From: Vibrio hibernica
GTDB lineage: Bacteria; Pseudomonadota; Gammaproteobacteria; Enterobacterales; Vibrionaceae
Reading direction: 5' to 3'
Assembly: GCF_015223435.1 (NCBI RefSeq)
Contig: NZ_VHKO01000008.1
Coordinates: 26,991 to 90,990 of the forward strand
Length of the DNA stretch: 64,000 bases
Shown here: in pieces, positions 9,677 to 20,258 of the stretch
How positions within the stretch are numbered: position 1 is the stretch's first letter
Layout of the letters: the number at the start of each line of letters is the position of its first letter
Position numbers and translations under genes: made by a program
Notes under the pieces: generated by a model
The model's database searches: none
What the model was told of the DNA's origin: nothing
The model's input: only the letters and a program-made list of their open reading frames with translations

Positions 9677-10426
9677 TTAAGACTCATTCACACAACTGAG
9701 TTTTTCAACACTAACAGAGGCAGATTCAACCTCTTTATTATCATTTATCGACACCACTAAAAATGCCACTAAAGCACACAGATGTCGTAAAAATAAAGTA
9801 TCCATCTCCGGTTGAAAGTGGCCACCTTCTTGGCTAGAAAATGCCAGTAACCCCAACGCATCTTTACGCACTAAAGGTAAAATCACATAAGAGCCAAGCT
9901 CTGATAATTCATCATTATGAAAACGTTCACCACCAAATAAAGCGTGGCGATCATGTCGATTTAAACGCCCTAAATAAGCCTGTTTACCATTGAGATGATT
10001 GGTCATAAAACGTTGGTAGGTTTCAGATTCCAACGCCCATTTATTATGATTTTGATCGAGCAAAAAGATATGCGACTTCAGCCCAATGGCATTGGAATAA
10101 CCATCAAGCGCTTCAACTAGTTGAGTTAAAGAATCACAACGTAATAGCTGTTGTTGAAGATCCATAAGTTGATGAAAAGTTCGATCATTCTTCGCCGCCA
10201 GTGACATAAGTTGAGTAATGTCTTCTTCAAGTTCTTTAATTTTTTGTCGCTGACGACGCATTTGAATTTCAACTAATGACACCGCGCCTTGCTGTGGGTT
10301 CGTGATGGATAACCGATCCAACAGGCGCCCACGATCAGCAAAAAAATCAGGATGATCTTTTAAGTAATCAGCTACAATTTCAGCCGTTAAATTATCAGCT
10401 GCTATTTTCTGTTCAGTTACGGACAC
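9677..10426 (-). CDS. yigA: DUF484 family protein (YigA)
   Basis: A DUF484 protein of about 249 residues. It begins with the family's [12 protein letters not shown] segment, then a predicted coiled coil (about 55-85, [14 protein letters not shown]) and a GAF-like C-terminal half. Function is unknown; it lies between dapF and xerC as in E. coli. The open frame reaches further upstream, to an ATG at 10501 and a TTG at 10507, but those have no ribosome site. The GTG codons at 10429 and 10426 give a family-typical N-terminus, and 10426 is used here. The start is uncertain. Confidence 0.75.
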   Translation of the reverse strand: MSVTEQKIAADNLTAEIVADYLKDHPDFFADRGRLLDRLSITNPQQGAVSLVEIQMRRQRQKIKELEEDITQLMSLAAKNDRTFHQLMDLQQQLLRCDSLTQLVEALDGYSNAIGLKSHIFLLDQNHNKWALESETYQRFMTNHLNGKQAYLGRLNRHDRHALFGGERFHNDELSELGSYVILPLVRKDALGLLAFSSQEGGHFQPEMDTLFLRHLCALVAFLVVSINDNKEVESASVSVEKLSCVNES

Positions 10427-10626
10427 CACAATGCACTCTTTCAGGTTGATATAATAAAAAGCTAATGGATCTTGAATACTTTCAACATCGACTGACCGCA
10501 TACTCAAAATAATTGGAATTGCAGTGAGGCGGCAAGATTATTCAGCCCCATGAGTTTAGTTGGCTAAACAATTGGGGTGAATAAACGTAGTCAACAAAGC
10601 TGCAGTTTCAAAAATGAAGAGTATGT

Positions 10627-11457
10627 TTAGCAGGTAATTTGACCATCGTACACATGTGCCACAGGGCCAGTCATATGCAATGGATGACCTTCGCCAACCC
10701 AGAAAATACGTAACTCACCACCCGGCAATTGTACGGTGACTTCTGAATCGAGTAAGCCTTGATCAATCCCCACCGCCACAGCGCCACACGCGCCACTACC
10801 ACAGGCTTGAGTTTCGCCCGCACCACGTTCATACACACGTAATTTCACATTCTTACGGTCGATAATTTGCATAAAGCCCGCATTAACACGCTCAGGAAAA
10901 CGCTCATGCGATTCCAGTAATGGCCCTATCGATTCAACATCAAAGGTATCCACATCATCAACAATGGTGACTGCATGCGGATTGCCCATACTAACGGCGC
11001 CACAAAATAAAGTGTGTACGCCCGCACGCAAGATATAGGTTTTTTCAGCTTGTTTGGCTTTAAATGGAATTTTACTTGGCTCAAACACCGGATGTCCCAT
11101 ATTCACGGTAACGAGATCGTGACTTTCCACTTTTAATATCATGCGACCTTTTTTAGTGCTGACATTAATGCTGTATTTGTTGGTTAAGCCTTTCATACGC
11201 ACAAAACGCGCAAAACAACGTGCGCCATTGCCACATTGTTCTACTTCACTGCCATCGGCATTAAAAATACGGTAATGGAAATCTGTTTCTGGATCATAAG
11301 GCGCTTCTACCACCAACAATTGATCAAAACCAACACCAGTATGACGGTCGGCTAAACGACGGATCAGATCAGGGGAAAAGAAGATGTTTTGGGTAATACA
11401 ATCGACCACCATAAAGTCGTTACCCAACCCGTGCATTTTAGAAAAATGGAAATGCAT
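10627..11457 (-). CDS. dapF: Diaminopimelate epimerase
   Basis: Converts LL- to meso-diaminopimelate, for lysine and peptidoglycan synthesis. The 276-residue protein carries both catalytic cysteines in their family motifs, [11 protein letters not shown] near residue 75 and [10 protein letters not shown] near residue 220, and starts with the typical [15 protein letters not shown]. It lies 79 bases downstream of lysA, which uses its product. The gap holds a hairpin. No anomalies. Confidence 0.96.
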   Translation of the reverse strand: MHFHFSKMHGLGNDFMVVDCITQNIFFSPDLIRRLADRHTGVGFDQLLVVEAPYDPETDFHYRIFNADGSEVEQCGNGARCFARFVRMKGLTNKYSINVSTKKGRMILKVESHDLVTVNMGHPVFEPSKIPFKAKQAEKTYILRAGVHTLFCGAVSMGNPHAVTIVDDVDTFDVESIGPLLESHERFPERVNAGFMQIIDRKNVKLRVYERGAGETQACGSGACGAVAVGIDQGLLDSEVTVQLPGGELRIFWVGEGHPLHMTGPVAHVYDGQITC

Positions 11458-11490
11458 ATCGCCTCGTTAATAACTCGTTTTAAATAAAAC

Positions 11491-11524
11491 ATCGCCTTAA
11501 CCTAATATTGTAGGTTAAGACGAT
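11491..11524 (-). terminator. Hairpin between lysA and dapF
   Basis: A nine-base perfect stem, CTTAACCTA (11496-11504) with TAGGTTAAG (11511-11519), extended past one mismatch by CG pairs and with a six-base loop. On the minus strand it is followed by GTTTTATTT. It may be a partial terminator or a processing site that separates lysA from dapF expression. Confidence 0.45.
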
Positions 11525-11536
11525 AAAATTTAGGTC

Positions 11537-12787
11537 TTATGGAAGTAAACTTTCCAATTCCCACAAAGACTCAATTTTTTCACGCTGACGAACCACATGC
11601 GCTTGGCTGCCATCTACAATGATTTCAGCGGCGCGACCGCGCGTGTTGTAATTCGATGCCATCACAAAACCATAAGCGCCAGCAGAACGTATCGCCAGTA
11701 AATCGCCTTCTTCAAGCACTAATTCACGGTCTTTCCCAAGGCAATCACCGGTTTCACAAATCGGGCCGACCAAATCATACATGAGCGCTTCACCTTTACG
11801 CGGCGCGACTGGCACAATATTCATCCAAGCTTGATACAATGATGGACGAATTAAGTCATTCATTGCGGCATCAATAATGGCAAAGTTTTTGTACTCAGTT
11901 GGTTTTAGCAATTCAACCTTAGTCAGTAAAATTCCTGCATTAGCGGCAATAGCTCGCCCTGGTTCAAAAATTAACTCAAGATGACTGTGATTTTCTAAAC
12001 GAGACAATAACGCTTTAGCATAATCGGATGGTTGCGGTGGTAATTCATCACGATATACCACACCTAAACCGCCACCAACATCAAGGTGGCGAATATGAAT
12101 CCCTTGCGCGGCTAGCTCATCAATCAAGGTCAATAAGCGATCAGTGGCATCAATAAATGGCGTTAGTTCGGTTAATTGAGAACCAATATGGCAATCGATG
12201 CCTTGCACATTCAAATTCGGTAAACTATTAGCAAGTGCATACACTTGTGGCGCACGATCAAACGCGATACCAAATTTATTATCACGCAAACCCGTCGAGA
12301 TATAAGGATGAGTATGCGCATCAACATCAGGGTTAATACGCAGAGAAATCGGGGCAATCACACCCAACTCGCCCGCCACTTTATTTAAACGCTCAAGTTC
12401 AGGTTCTGATTCAACGTTAAAACATTTAATCCCTAACTCTAAAGCTCGTTTCATCTCTGCGGCGGTTTTACCCACACCAGAGAAGACGATTTTTTTCGCA
12501 TCGCCACCGGCGGCAATAACACGTTCAAGCTCACCGCCAGAAACAATATCAAAACCAGAACCTAAGCGAGCTAACACATTTAACACGCCAATATTCGAAT
12601 TGGCTTTAACGGCATAGCACACCAAATGAGGATGGTTTGCTACCGAAGAATCAAAGGCTTTCCAATGACGCTCAAGTGTGGCACGTGAATACACATAAAG
12701 TGGCGTGCCGTGCTGCTGTGCAAGTTCAGTAAGTGATACCTCTTCAGCCCAAAGCTGACCATCATCCTGATAATTAAAATAATCCAA
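11537..12787 (-). CDS. lysA: Diaminopimelate decarboxylase
   Basis: A PLP enzyme that decarboxylates meso-diaminopimelate to L-lysine. The 416-residue fold-type III protein has the PLP lysine in CYAVKANSN near residue 62, GGGLG-type phosphate-binding glycines (LDVGGGLGV) and the CETGD cysteine region near 345. lptM is 11 bases upstream and dapF follows, an arrangement common in gammaproteobacteria and different from E. coli, where lysA is elsewhere. Confidence 0.96.
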   Translation of the reverse strand: MDYFNYQDDGQLWAEEVSLTELAQQHGTPLYVYSRATLERHWKAFDSSVANHPHLVCYAVKANSNIGVLNVLARLGSGFDIVSGGELERVIAAGGDAKKIVFSGVGKTAAEMKRALELGIKCFNVESEPELERLNKVAGELGVIAPISLRINPDVDAHTHPYISTGLRDNKFGIAFDRAPQVYALANSLPNLNVQGIDCHIGSQLTELTPFIDATDRLLTLIDELAAQGIHIRHLDVGGGLGVVYRDELPPQPSDYAKALLSRLENHSHLELIFEPGRAIAANAGILLTKVELLKPTEYKNFAIIDAAMNDLIRPSLYQAWMNIVPVAPRKGEALMYDLVGPICETGDCLGKDRELVLEEGDLLAIRSAGAYGFVMASNYNTRGRAAEIIVDGSQAHVVRQREKIESLWELESLLP

Positions 12788-12798
12788 TTTTGTCTTCC

Positions 12799-13023
12799 TT
12801 ACTGTGCCAATTCTGTAGGTTGAGATTGTTGAGTTTCTGTCTTCGATTTTTCATCACTTGTCGCTGGTGTGGTGGTCACTGAACCATCAGAACCTTTAAT
12901 CGAGATTGTGCCCGTATTGGTTGGCTTTGGTTCATCTTTTGGTAAATAAAGTGGACCCGTCTGACCGCATCCTGCTAACGTTGTTACCATCAAGGCAAAC
13001 CATGCTAAAGTATGTTTTTTCAT
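12799..13023 (-). CDS. lptM: LPS-assembly lipoprotein LptM (YifL)
   Basis: A 74-residue lipoprotein with lipobox LAGC (Cys19) and, right after it, GQTGPLYLP, the conserved LptM/YifL signature. In E. coli LptM binds the LptD-LptE translocon and helps LptD oxidative maturation. The rest is low-complexity, rich in Ser, Thr, Lys and Gln. It is the first gene of the lptM-lysA-dapF group and is divergent from cyaY, as in E. coli. Confidence 0.88.
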   Translation of the reverse strand: MKKHTLAWFALMVTTLAGCGQTGPLYLPKDEPKPTNTGTISIKGSDGSVTTTPATSDEKSKTETQQSQPTELAQ

Positions 13024-13159
13024 ATCGATATCGTGATTAATGATTTAATGCCCTCTATAATCGCACCACACACAAGAAAAGCAATACTAAACACCCCAAG
13101 ATCAAGCGATATCGAAAGCATTATCTGCCCATGTTTTATCAACAAAGGACAACCAAACA

Positions 13160-13474
13160 ATGAATGATACTGAATTCCACCAATTGGTCGATATTCAAAT
13201 GACCGCCATCGAAGAAGCCATTGACGATTCAGGCGCAGATATTGATTATGAAGTGTCGGGAAATGTGATGACACTTGAGTTTGAAAACCGCAGCCAAATC
13301 ATAATTAATCGCCAAGAGCCCATGCATGAGATTTGGCTAGCGTCTAAGTCCGGTGGCTATCATTTTAAATATGTTGATAACAACTGGATCTGCTCAAAAA
13401 CAGGCGCTGAATTATTTGCTTTAGTCAAAGATGAATGTGCTAAGCATGCAGATGAAGAGATTGAGTGGGTATAA
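13160..13474 (+). CDS. cyaY: Frataxin-like iron-binding protein CyaY
   Basis: A 104-residue bacterial frataxin that binds iron and modulates iron-sulfur cluster assembly by IscS. The acidic first helix (EEAIDDSGADIDYE) and the beta-sheet core ending in LWL-like EIWLASKSGGYHF are typical. It is divergent from lptM, as in other gammaproteobacteria, and is followed three bases later by tusA, another sulfur-trafficking partner of IscS, so the pair makes functional sense. Confidence 0.92.
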   Translation: MNDTEFHQLVDIQMTAIEEAIDDSGADIDYEVSGNVMTLEFENRSQIIINRQEPMHEIWLASKSGGYHFKYVDNNWICSKTGAELFALVKDECAKHADEEIEWV

Positions 13475-13477
13475 ACG

Positions 13478-13723
13478 ATGCCTTTTGACCCCAACAACGC
13501 CAATAAGGTTTTAGATGCGAATGGCCTACGCTGCCCTGAGCCGGTGATGATGGTGCGTAAAACCATCCGCACACTGCAAGATGGAGAAACGTTGCTTATT
13601 ACCGCCGATGATCCCTCCACCACGCGTGATATTCCAAGCTTTTGCCGTTTTATGGATCATCAATTGATTGCCGCTCAAATTGAACAATTGCCTTATCAGT
13701 TTTTGATCAAGAAAGGGTTATGA
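13478..13723 (+). CDS. tusA: Sulfur carrier protein TusA
   Basis: An 81-residue sulfurtransferase that accepts sulfur from IscS and passes it on for tRNA 2-thiouridine synthesis. The active-site motif [12 protein letters not shown] contains the catalytic Cys near residue 19, and [13 protein letters not shown] is conserved. It starts three bases after cyaY and probably shares its transcript. A hairpin terminator follows. Confidence 0.93.
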   Translation: MPFDPNNANKVLDANGLRCPEPVMMVRKTIRTLQDGETLLITADDPSTTRDIPSFCRFMDHQLIAAQIEQLPYQFLIKKGL

Positions 13724-13747
13724 CTTTCTCTGTACTCCAAGATCAAA

Positions 13748-13780
13748 AAGGCCGTTGTGTGATATTCACTTAACGGCCTT
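13748..13780. terminator. Bidirectional terminator between tusA and mntP
   Basis: Arms AAGGCCGTT (13748-13756) and AACGGCCTT (13772-13780), with a 15-base loop. A T run follows on the minus strand, so it serves convergent tusA and mntP, best for mntP. Confidence 0.75.
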
Positions 13781-13825
13781 AAAACATGATAGAACTAGTA
13801 TTACTCAGTTGATACTTTGCCTCGC

Positions 13826-14380
13826 TCAAGCATCAAGCAATAAAAACTTAAACGCGATCAATATCAATACCACACCACCAGCCAGTTCAGCTTTACTTTC
13901 CAGCCAAGTCCCACTTCTTCGACCAATAAACACGCCTAAGAAACTAAACACAAAAGTGATAAAGCCAATAATCGCACAAGCTAAAAATGGATTAACATTC
14001 AAAAGTGGCAAGCTAAATCCAGCCGCCATTGCATCGACACTAGTCGCAATCGCAAGCGTCAGCATTATACGATGGGTAATTTGGCAGATATCCTCTTCAA
14101 TCCCTTCAGAAAAGGATTCATAAATCATCTTAGCGCCAATAAATAACAATAAAATAAAAGCAATATAAGACGCGTAGCCTTCCACCCAGTCCAAAACGCC
14201 ATGGCCACCGAGAAAACCAATAAACGGCATTAGGGCTTGGAACACACCAAAATAAATACCCGCTTTTAGCGCTACATTGATTGGCTTCGTTGGTTCGCTA
14301 CTCACTTTCGAACCCAATCCGATCGATACCGCAAAAGCATCCATACTTAACGCTAATGCCAACAAAATCACATCTAACAT
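13826..14380 (-). CDS. mntP: Manganese efflux pump MntP
   Basis: A 184-residue inner-membrane protein with six predicted helices. It has the two MntP repeats with buried acidic residues: [14 protein letters not shown] near the N-terminus and [12 protein letters not shown] in the second half. It exports Mn2+. In E. coli mntP is controlled by MntR and a manganese riboswitch (yybP-ykoY); I looked upstream and did not recognise that riboswitch here. Confidence 0.9.
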   Translation of the reverse strand: MLDVILLALALSMDAFAVSIGLGSKVSSEPTKPINVALKAGIYFGVFQALMPFIGFLGGHGVLDWVEGYASYIAFILLLFIGAKMIYESFSEGIEEDICQITHRIMLTLAIATSVDAMAAGFSLPLLNVNPFLACAIIGFITFVFSFLGVFIGRRSGTWLESKAELAGGVVLILIAFKFLLLDA

Positions 14381-14516
14381 TGCTTATCTCTCTTCAATAC
14401 CGTCACTCAACTTATATCGATGTAATTCTTTTTGCCTTTTTCAGGCTTATTTTGCGGACAAAGCTTATAAGTTCTTTTCTTTTACTGCAATCCTGAACTT
14501 TTACTGTAATCACAGA

Positions 14517-14545
14517 TTGAGGCGAATAAGTGAACTCGCTATACT
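14517..14545 (+). promoter_or_regulatory. Sigma-70 promoter for glyQS
   Basis: A -35 box TTGAGG (14517-14522), 17-base spacer and -10 box TATACT (14540-14545). This predicts a transcription start near 14552 and a leader of about 150 bases that contains the long hairpin described next. Confidence 0.65.
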
Positions 14546-14562
14546 GAACCACTATTTTTATC

Positions 14563-14673
14563 AGGGGTTGTTTGTATTTCGTGTTGTGATTAATGACGAA
14601 TCGGTGAGCTGTAATAATGAAGTTCAAATTACATCGATTCAAACAACATGGATTCGAAATACAAATAGCCCCT
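14563..14673 (+). other. Long nested hairpin in the glyQS leader
   Basis: Four nested stems with one axis: 14563-14581 with 14655-14673 (19 pairs, two of them G-U in RNA), 14582-14586 with 14644-14648 (5), 14598-14603 with 14635-14640 (6) and 14610-14615 with 14628-14633 (6). No T run follows, so it is not a simple terminator. It ends 30 bases before the glyQ start and lies within the predicted 5' leader. It could be a regulatory RNA element or a miniature palindromic insertion; no riboswitch or T-box features were recognised. Confidence 0.6.
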
Positions 14674-14703
14674 TATGCGCGAACAGAGTAGGCAAATCAC
14701 ATT

Positions 14704-15633
14704 ATGCAAAAATACGACGTCAAAACCTTTCAAGGAATGATCCTCGCTCTGCAGGATTATTGGGCCCAAGTCGGCTGTACCATTGTTCAACCTTTAGATA
14801 TGGAAGTGGGCGCGGGGACTTCTCACCCGATGACTTGTTTACGTGCGATCGGCCCAGAGCCAATTGCGGTGGCTTATGTTCAGCCGTCACGTCGCCCTAC
14901 CGATGGTCGTTACGGTGAAAACCCAAATCGCTTGCAACATTACTATCAATTTCAAGTGATCATCAAACCGTCTCCCGACAATATTCAAGAACTGTACCTC
15001 GGTTCACTTGAAACGCTGGGCATTGATACTTTAGTGCACGACATTCGTTTTGTAGAAGATAACTGGGAAAACCCAACACTTGGCGCTTGGGGTTTAGGCT
15101 GGGAAGTATGGCTAAACGGTATGGAAGTAACCCAATTTACTTACTTCCAACAAGTCGGTGGCCTTGAATGCAAACCAGTAACCGGCGAGATCACTTACGG
15201 TATTGAACGCTTGGCGATGTACATCCAAGGTGTTGATTCTGTTTACGACTTAGTATGGACAGATGGCCCACTAGGCAAAGTGACTTACGGCGATATTTTC
15301 CACCAAAACGAAGTGGAACAATCAACTTATAACTTCGAGCACGCGGATGTGGATTTCCTATTTGGCTTCTTTGATCAATGTGAAAAAGAATGTCAGGAGC
15401 TACTTGCGCTAGATACACCGCTTTCCCTTCCTGCTTACGAACGTATTTTAAAAGCAGGTCATGCGTTTAACTTACTCGATGCGCGTAAAGCGATCTCAGT
15501 AACTGAACGTCAGCGTTATATTTTGCGCATTCGTAACTTAACCAAATCCGTTGCAGAAGCTTACTACGCCTCTCGTGAAGCGTTGGGATTCCCGATGCTT
15601 AAAAATACATCCAACACTAGCGAGGAGAAGTAA
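14704..15633 (+). CDS. glyQ: Glycyl-tRNA synthetase alpha subunit
   Basis: The 309-residue catalytic subunit of the alpha2-beta2 glycyl-tRNA synthetase. The N-terminal [13 protein letters not shown], the class II motif with [11 protein letters not shown] and [18 protein letters not shown], and YGIERLAMY are all characteristic. glyS follows after two bases, so the subunits are co-translated. Preceded by a good promoter and an unusually structured leader. The region just before the ATG has only a weak AGGC-type ribosome site. Confidence 0.96.
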   Translation: MQKYDVKTFQGMILALQDYWAQVGCTIVQPLDMEVGAGTSHPMTCLRAIGPEPIAVAYVQPSRRPTDGRYGENPNRLQHYYQFQVIIKPSPDNIQELYLGSLETLGIDTLVHDIRFVEDNWENPTLGAWGLGWEVWLNGMEVTQFTYFQQVGGLECKPVTGEITYGIERLAMYIQGVDSVYDLVWTDGPLGKVTYGDIFHQNEVEQSTYNFEHADVDFLFGFFDQCEKECQELLALDTPLSLPAYERILKAGHAFNLLDARKAISVTERQRYILRIRNLTKSVAEAYYASREALGFPMLKNTSNTSEEK

Positions 15634-15635
15634 TC

Positions 15636-17702
15636 ATGGCGAAGAATTTCTTAATCGAACTCGGAACAGAAGAACTGCCACCAACACAACTTCGCACGCT
15701 AGCGGAAAGCTTTGCAGCTAACTTTGAAGCTGAATTAAAAGCCGCAGATATCACTCACGCTGGAATTAAATGGTACGCCACACCTCGTCGCTTAGCATTA
15801 AAAGTAACTGATTTGGAAGAAGGCCAACAAGATAAAATCATTGAAAAACGTGGCCCTGCTATCGCTTCTGCATTTGATGCTGATGGTAACCCAACCAAAG
15901 CAGCTCAAGGCTGGGCTCGCGGTAATGGCATTACGGTTGAACAAGCTGAACGTGTGAAAACCGATAAAGGCGAATGGTTACTGCACAAACAACAAGTCAA
16001 AGGGCAAGCAGTAAAAGATTTAGTGGTTGATATGGCAGCTAAAGCACTAGCTAATCTTCCGATCGCTAAACCAATGCGTTGGGCTGATAAAGAAATCCAA
16101 TTTATTCGCCCAGTCAAAACCTTGACCATTTTGTTAGGTGATGAACTGATCGAAGGCGAAATTTTAGGCGTGGCGTCTGCTCGCATCATTCGTGGTCACC
16201 GCTTTATGGGTGAACGTGAATTCACTATCGACAATGCCGATCAATACCCAAGCTTGCTCGAAGAACGCGGCAAAGTAATGGCGGATTACGAAGCACGTAA
16301 AACGATTATTCTGTGTGATTCTCAAAAAGCCGCGACTGCTGTTGGGGGTACTGCCGATCTTGAAGATGATTTAGTCGAAGAAGTCACGTCTTTGGTGGAA
16401 TGGCCGGTTGTGTTAACCGCGAAATTTGAAGAAGAGTTCTTGAAAGTGCCTTCTGAAGCCTTGGTTTACACCATGAAAGGCGATCAAAAATACTTCCCAG
16501 TGTATGACGATAATAAGAAGCTACTGCCAAACTTCATCTTTGTTTCAAACATCGAATCAAAAGATCCACGTCAAGTAATTGAAGGTAATGAGAAAGTGGT
16601 TCGTCCACGTTTAGCCGATGCGGAGTTCTTCTTCAACACAGACCGCAAGCGCACGCTAGAATCTCATCTGCCAGAACTTGAAACGGCTATCTTCCAAAAA
16701 CAACTGGGTACCATCAAAGACAAAACCGATCGCATCACCGAATTAGCCGGCTTAATTGCACAGGCGATTGGCGCAGATGTGGTTAAGTCAAAACGCGCTG
16801 GCTTATTAGCCAAATGTGATTTGATGACATCAATGGTATTTGAATTTACCGACACTCAGGGCGTAATGGGCATGCACTATGCGCGCCATGATGGTGAAGA
16901 TGAAGAAGTTGCAGTAGCACTAAACGAGCAATACATGCCACGCTTTGCTGGTGACTCACTACCAAGTTCAGATGTGGCAGCAAGCGTTGCGATGGCCGAT
17001 AAACTCGATACGCTGGTGGGGATTTTCGGTATTGGCCAAGCGCCAAAAGGCTCTGATCCATTTGCTTTGCGTCGCGCTGCACTCGGTATTTTGCGCATAA
17101 TCGTTGAGAAAGGTTATAACCTAGACTTGGTTGAATTAATTGCTCAAGCCAAAGCTCAATTTAAAGTCGAACTTAGTAACAAGAATGTAGAAGACGACGT
17201 ACTTGAATTCATGCTTGGTCGCTTCCGTGCTTGGTATCAAGATGCAGGCTTTAGCATCGATATCATCCAAGCGGTATTGGCTCGTCGCCCAACTAAACCA
17301 TTGGATTTCGATCAACGCGTAAAAGCGGTATCGCATTTCCGTGGATTGGATGAAGCCGAAGCACTGGCAGCTGCCAACAAGCGTGTCGGTAATATTCTGG
17401 CCAAGTTTGATGGTGAATTGAGCGCGGATATCGATCTTACTTTATTGCAAGAAGATGCTGAAAAATCCTTAGCAGAAGAAGTTGAAGTGATGACAGAAGC
17501 TCTCGAACCTGCATTCGCAACGGGTGATTACCAACAAGCGTTAAGTAAATTGGCAGCACTGCGTGAGCCGGTGGATGCTTTCTTTGATAACGTGATGGTC
17601 ATGAGCGATGATGAAGCACTGAAGAAAAACCGTTTAACTCTGCTGAACAACTTACGTAACTTGTTCTTGCAGATTGCAGACATCTCTTTATTGCAAAAAT
17701 AA
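15636..17702 (+). CDS. glyS: Glycyl-tRNA synthetase beta subunit
   Basis: A 688-residue beta subunit that recognises tRNA-Gly and is needed for aminoacylation with GlyQ. It begins [12 protein letters not shown], includes the HD-like domain segment [12 protein letters not shown] and ends with an anticodon-binding-like domain. GAGGAG precedes its ATG inside the glyQ end. Length and pattern are normal. A strong terminator follows. Confidence 0.96.
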   Translation: MAKNFLIELGTEELPPTQLRTLAESFAANFEAELKAADITHAGIKWYATPRRLALKVTDLEEGQQDKIIEKRGPAIASAFDADGNPTKAAQGWARGNGITVEQAERVKTDKGEWLLHKQQVKGQAVKDLVVDMAAKALANLPIAKPMRWADKEIQFIRPVKTLTILLGDELIEGEILGVASARIIRGHRFMGEREFTIDNADQYPSLLEERGKVMADYEARKTIILCDSQKAATAVGGTADLEDDLVEEVTSLVEWPVVLTAKFEEEFLKVPSEALVYTMKGDQKYFPVYDDNKKLLPNFIFVSNIESKDPRQVIEGNEKVVRPRLADAEFFFNTDRKRTLESHLPELETAIFQKQLGTIKDKTDRITELAGLIAQAIGADVVKSKRAGLLAKCDLMTSMVFEFTDTQGVMGMHYARHDGEDEEVAVALNEQYMPRFAGDSLPSSDVAASVAMADKLDTLVGIFGIGQAPKGSDPFALRRAALGILRIIVEKGYNLDLVELIAQAKAQFKVELSNKNVEDDVLEFMLGRFRAWYQDAGFSIDIIQAVLARRPTKPLDFDQRVKAVSHFRGLDEAEALAAANKRVGNILAKFDGELSADIDLTLLQEDAEKSLAEEVEVMTEALEPAFATGDYQQALSKLAALREPVDAFFDNVMVMSDDEALKKNRLTLLNNLRNLFLQIADISLLQK

Positions 17703-17772
17703 GCCAATAACGTGAACCGATAAGAGTTGTTACTAAAAGACTATTGGGATTAACGTTAATATTGGTCATGAT

Positions 17773-17808
17773 AAGCCCAAGCTATAATTAGCTTGGGCTT
17801 TTTATTTT
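17773..17808 (+). terminator. Terminator after glyQS
   Basis: Perfect ten-base stem AAGCCCAAGC/GCTTGGGCTT with an eight-base loop, followed by a T-rich tail. Confidence 0.88.
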
Positions 17809-17835
17809 TGAGTACGAAAAAAGGATTCGATTTAC

Positions 17836-18864
17836 GTGCCAATATTGCAACAGCTTCACCGCTGGTTCACGGCTAAATTCAATCGACTCAGCGGGCAAAA
17901 CCTACTGTTCGCTTTACTGATCTACTTAGTCATCGCTTGGGGTTTATTGGATTTTGCTCAAGAAGAGGCTTTAACACCTTTTTCTGATTTTATTTATTAC
18001 ATCATGGTCACGGGATCAACGGTAGGTTATGGCGATATGTCCCCCCAAACCGAAATGGGAAAGTGGATCACCGCTCTATTTATTATTCCCGGTGGCGTGG
18101 GGTTATTTGCAATGGTGGTTGGGCGCTTGGCCGCTAATACGATTCAACTATGGAAAGCACGACTAATGGGGCACAAAAAAGTGAACGTAGAAAATCATAT
18201 TTTAATTTTAGGTTGGAGCGAAGAACGCACACCTCACCTTATCTAAATGTTGTTACATGAAATTAAAAGCTCGCATCAAGACATCGTGTTGTGTTCTGCG
18301 CAAAAAATTGAAAACCCCTTTCCAGGCAAGATCGAATTTGTTCATATCAGCGCTTTTACCGACCAAGCCGATATGCAAAAAACCTGCGTCAATAAAGCTA
18401 AAACTATCATCATTGATTTAGATAATGATAACGACATTATGGCGGCTGGATTAAATTGTGCTAATGAAAATCCAGATGCGCATATCGTGACCTACTTCCG
18501 CGATGCACATCTTGGTACTCTACTTAAGCAGCACTGTAAGAATGTCGAATGCATTCCATCCATTGCCTCAGAAATGATAGCCAAATCGGCCGTCGATCCC
18601 GGCTCAAGTCAATTGCATTATGAACTGGTCAATAACGCGCTCGGCATGACGCAATACATGGTCAAATATCAAGGCCAACCCACCAGCTTTAATACAATAT
18701 TTTCTCGCTTTAAGCAGCAATACGATGCGATCTTAATCGCCATTAATCAAGGTAATGGTTTGGATCTCAATCCACCGCTGGAACACGTCATTCAACCTGG
18801 TGATGTGTTGGTTTATATTGCAGATGAACGAATTACCAATATTGATTGGAAAACCTTCGTTTAA
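17836..18864 (+). pseudogene. VKC-type potassium channel gene split by an in-frame TAA
   Basis: The reading frame starts at GTG 17836 (AAGGA upstream) and continues in one frame to 18864, with a single TAA at 18244-18246. The first part (136 residues) has two membrane helices around the selectivity filter TVGYGDMSP. The second part (205 residues), starting with ATG directly after the TAA, continues the TrkA-N-like cytoplasmic domain. The break falls in the first strands of that domain, where Gln (CAA) would fit, so a single C-to-T change explains it. The TAA-ATG contact could allow reinitiation, giving two polypeptides; otherwise it is a recent pseudogene or sequencing error. Confidence 0.75.
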
Positions 18865-18963
18865 TATCCTTTATGGCAAATAAAATCGGCAGTAAGCGTT
18901 CACTTACTGCCCAAATTAATTACCGTTAAATAACCATTAAATAGCCGCTAAAATAAGAAGTAA

Positions 18964-20007
18964 TCACATTAACTCTGCCAACATATCGACATTATATTCC
19001 GTTAAATCTTGGCCCGTTTTTAGCTTTTCAATGTAATCAGGATTAGCAATTAATGGTCGCCCAATAGCAATCAAATCAAAGTCATTATTTTCGATATGTT
19101 TAGCCGCTTGCTGAGCAGAGTAACCACCCACCGCCATAAAGGTGCCCGTAAATTGCTTACGCATATATTCAGATACCTTACCGCCTAAATGCTCATATAC
19201 AACGCTGTCATCAAAAATACCAGAGTGTACATAAGCCAGATCGCGAGTCGACAACTGTGCTAACAGATAATCAAACACTTCTTTATCGCGAGCATCGATC
19301 TCTATATGCGTATAAGCCGCTGGAGATAAACGAATAGCAGTACGGTCTTTACCAATTTCAGCACTAATTGAGTCGGTAATGTCTAATGCAAAACGTGACA
19401 TATTCTCTGGTGTTTGACCATATTCATCCTCGCGACGATTAGTGTCAAAATGCAGGAACTGGTCAATTAAATAACCATTAGCAGCATGAATTTCCACACC
19501 ATCAAATCCGGCTTCCACTGCGTTTTTTGCTGCTTGAGTATAATCTGCCACTAACTGATCAATATCTTCAGCTGTCGCCGCTTTAGGCATTTCGTAACTA
19601 AACTCTCGAGCTCTTGGCAGTGTTCCCTCCTCTTTTAGCGCAGAAGGTGCATAAACTGTCCCCTCACCAAAATAATGAGAGTGAGCCTGACGACCTAAGT
19701 GCCAAAGCTGAGCAAAAATCTTACCGCCATTTTCATGTACAGCCGCCGTCACTTTTTTCCAACCATCAATTTGTGCTTGAGTAAACAACCCTGGCGTATT
19801 GGGAAAGCCTTGTCCATCCGCGCGAATAATGGTCGCTTCACTGATGATTAATCCAACATCTGCACGGCGAGCATAATAAGCCACCATTTGTTCAGTTGGC
19901 ACTAAATCATCATCGGCCATACAGCGAGTCAGCGGTGCCATTGCAATGCGATTAGCCAACGTCAGCGTGTCATTCAAACGATAAGGTTGAAACAAAATAT
20001 CGGTCAT
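18964..20007 (-). CDS. nemA: Alkene reductase, Old Yellow Enzyme family (NemA-like)
   Basis: A 347-residue FMN-dependent TIM-barrel oxidoreductase that reduces activated alkenes, N-ethylmaleimide and nitro compounds with NADPH. Typical segments are LANRIAMAPLTRC, QLWHLGRQAH, the catalytic pair in GVEIHAANGYLIDQF with FLHFDTNRREDEYG, and late IAIGRPLIANPD. In E. coli nemA follows the repressor gene nemR; no nemR is adjacent here. The symbol reflects family resemblance, and substrate is uncertain. Confidence 0.85.
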   Translation of the reverse strand: MTDILFQPYRLNDTLTLANRIAMAPLTRCMADDDLVPTEQMVAYYARRADVGLIISEATIIRADGQGFPNTPGLFTQAQIDGWKKVTAAVHENGGKIFAQLWHLGRQAHSHYFGEGTVYAPSALKEEGTLPRAREFSYEMPKAATAEDIDQLVADYTQAAKNAVEAGFDGVEIHAANGYLIDQFLHFDTNRREDEYGQTPENMSRFALDITDSISAEIGKDRTAIRLSPAAYTHIEIDARDKEVFDYLLAQLSTRDLAYVHSGIFDDSVVYEHLGGKVSEYMRKQFTGTFMAVGGYSAQQAAKHIENNDFDLIAIGRPLIANPDYIEKLKTGQDLTEYNVDMLAELM

Positions 20008-20258
20008 AGTGGATTCCTGTTTGTGTCATATAAAAACAATCAAAAGAAGAAGCTGATAGGAATAAACTCTCAGCAAATAGAAAGGCGGATGTTTTATTTT
20101 ATTCACGTCTTATTTGTCAGATATGAGGGAGATGAAGAATATTTTCAAGGCATGATATTTTGTAGCACATAAATCATCCCGCCAGACTCTTTCTATCCCT
20201 ACAACAATCGGGTATGTTAAATAGTTCGTTTTTCTACCCGCTCATGGATAAAAGTGTT

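Noticed and set aside
14563..14673. Integron attC site
   Set aside because: The palindromic ends lack the conserved GTTRRRY/RYYYAAC core sites, and no cassette or integron integrase is adjacent.
14381..14703. Manganese riboswitch (yybP-ykoY) upstream of mntP
   Set aside because: I read the minus strand for the conserved core and did not find it; the structure present fits better as a glyQS leader hairpin.
14277..14918. A 213-codon plus-strand frame across the mntP-glyQ gap
   Set aside because: It overlaps mntP on the other strand and glyQ in another frame, both certain genes, and resembles no protein family.
19987..20172. 61-codon frame between nemA and avtA
   Set aside because: No ribosome site, overlaps the nemA start, and composition is not protein-like.
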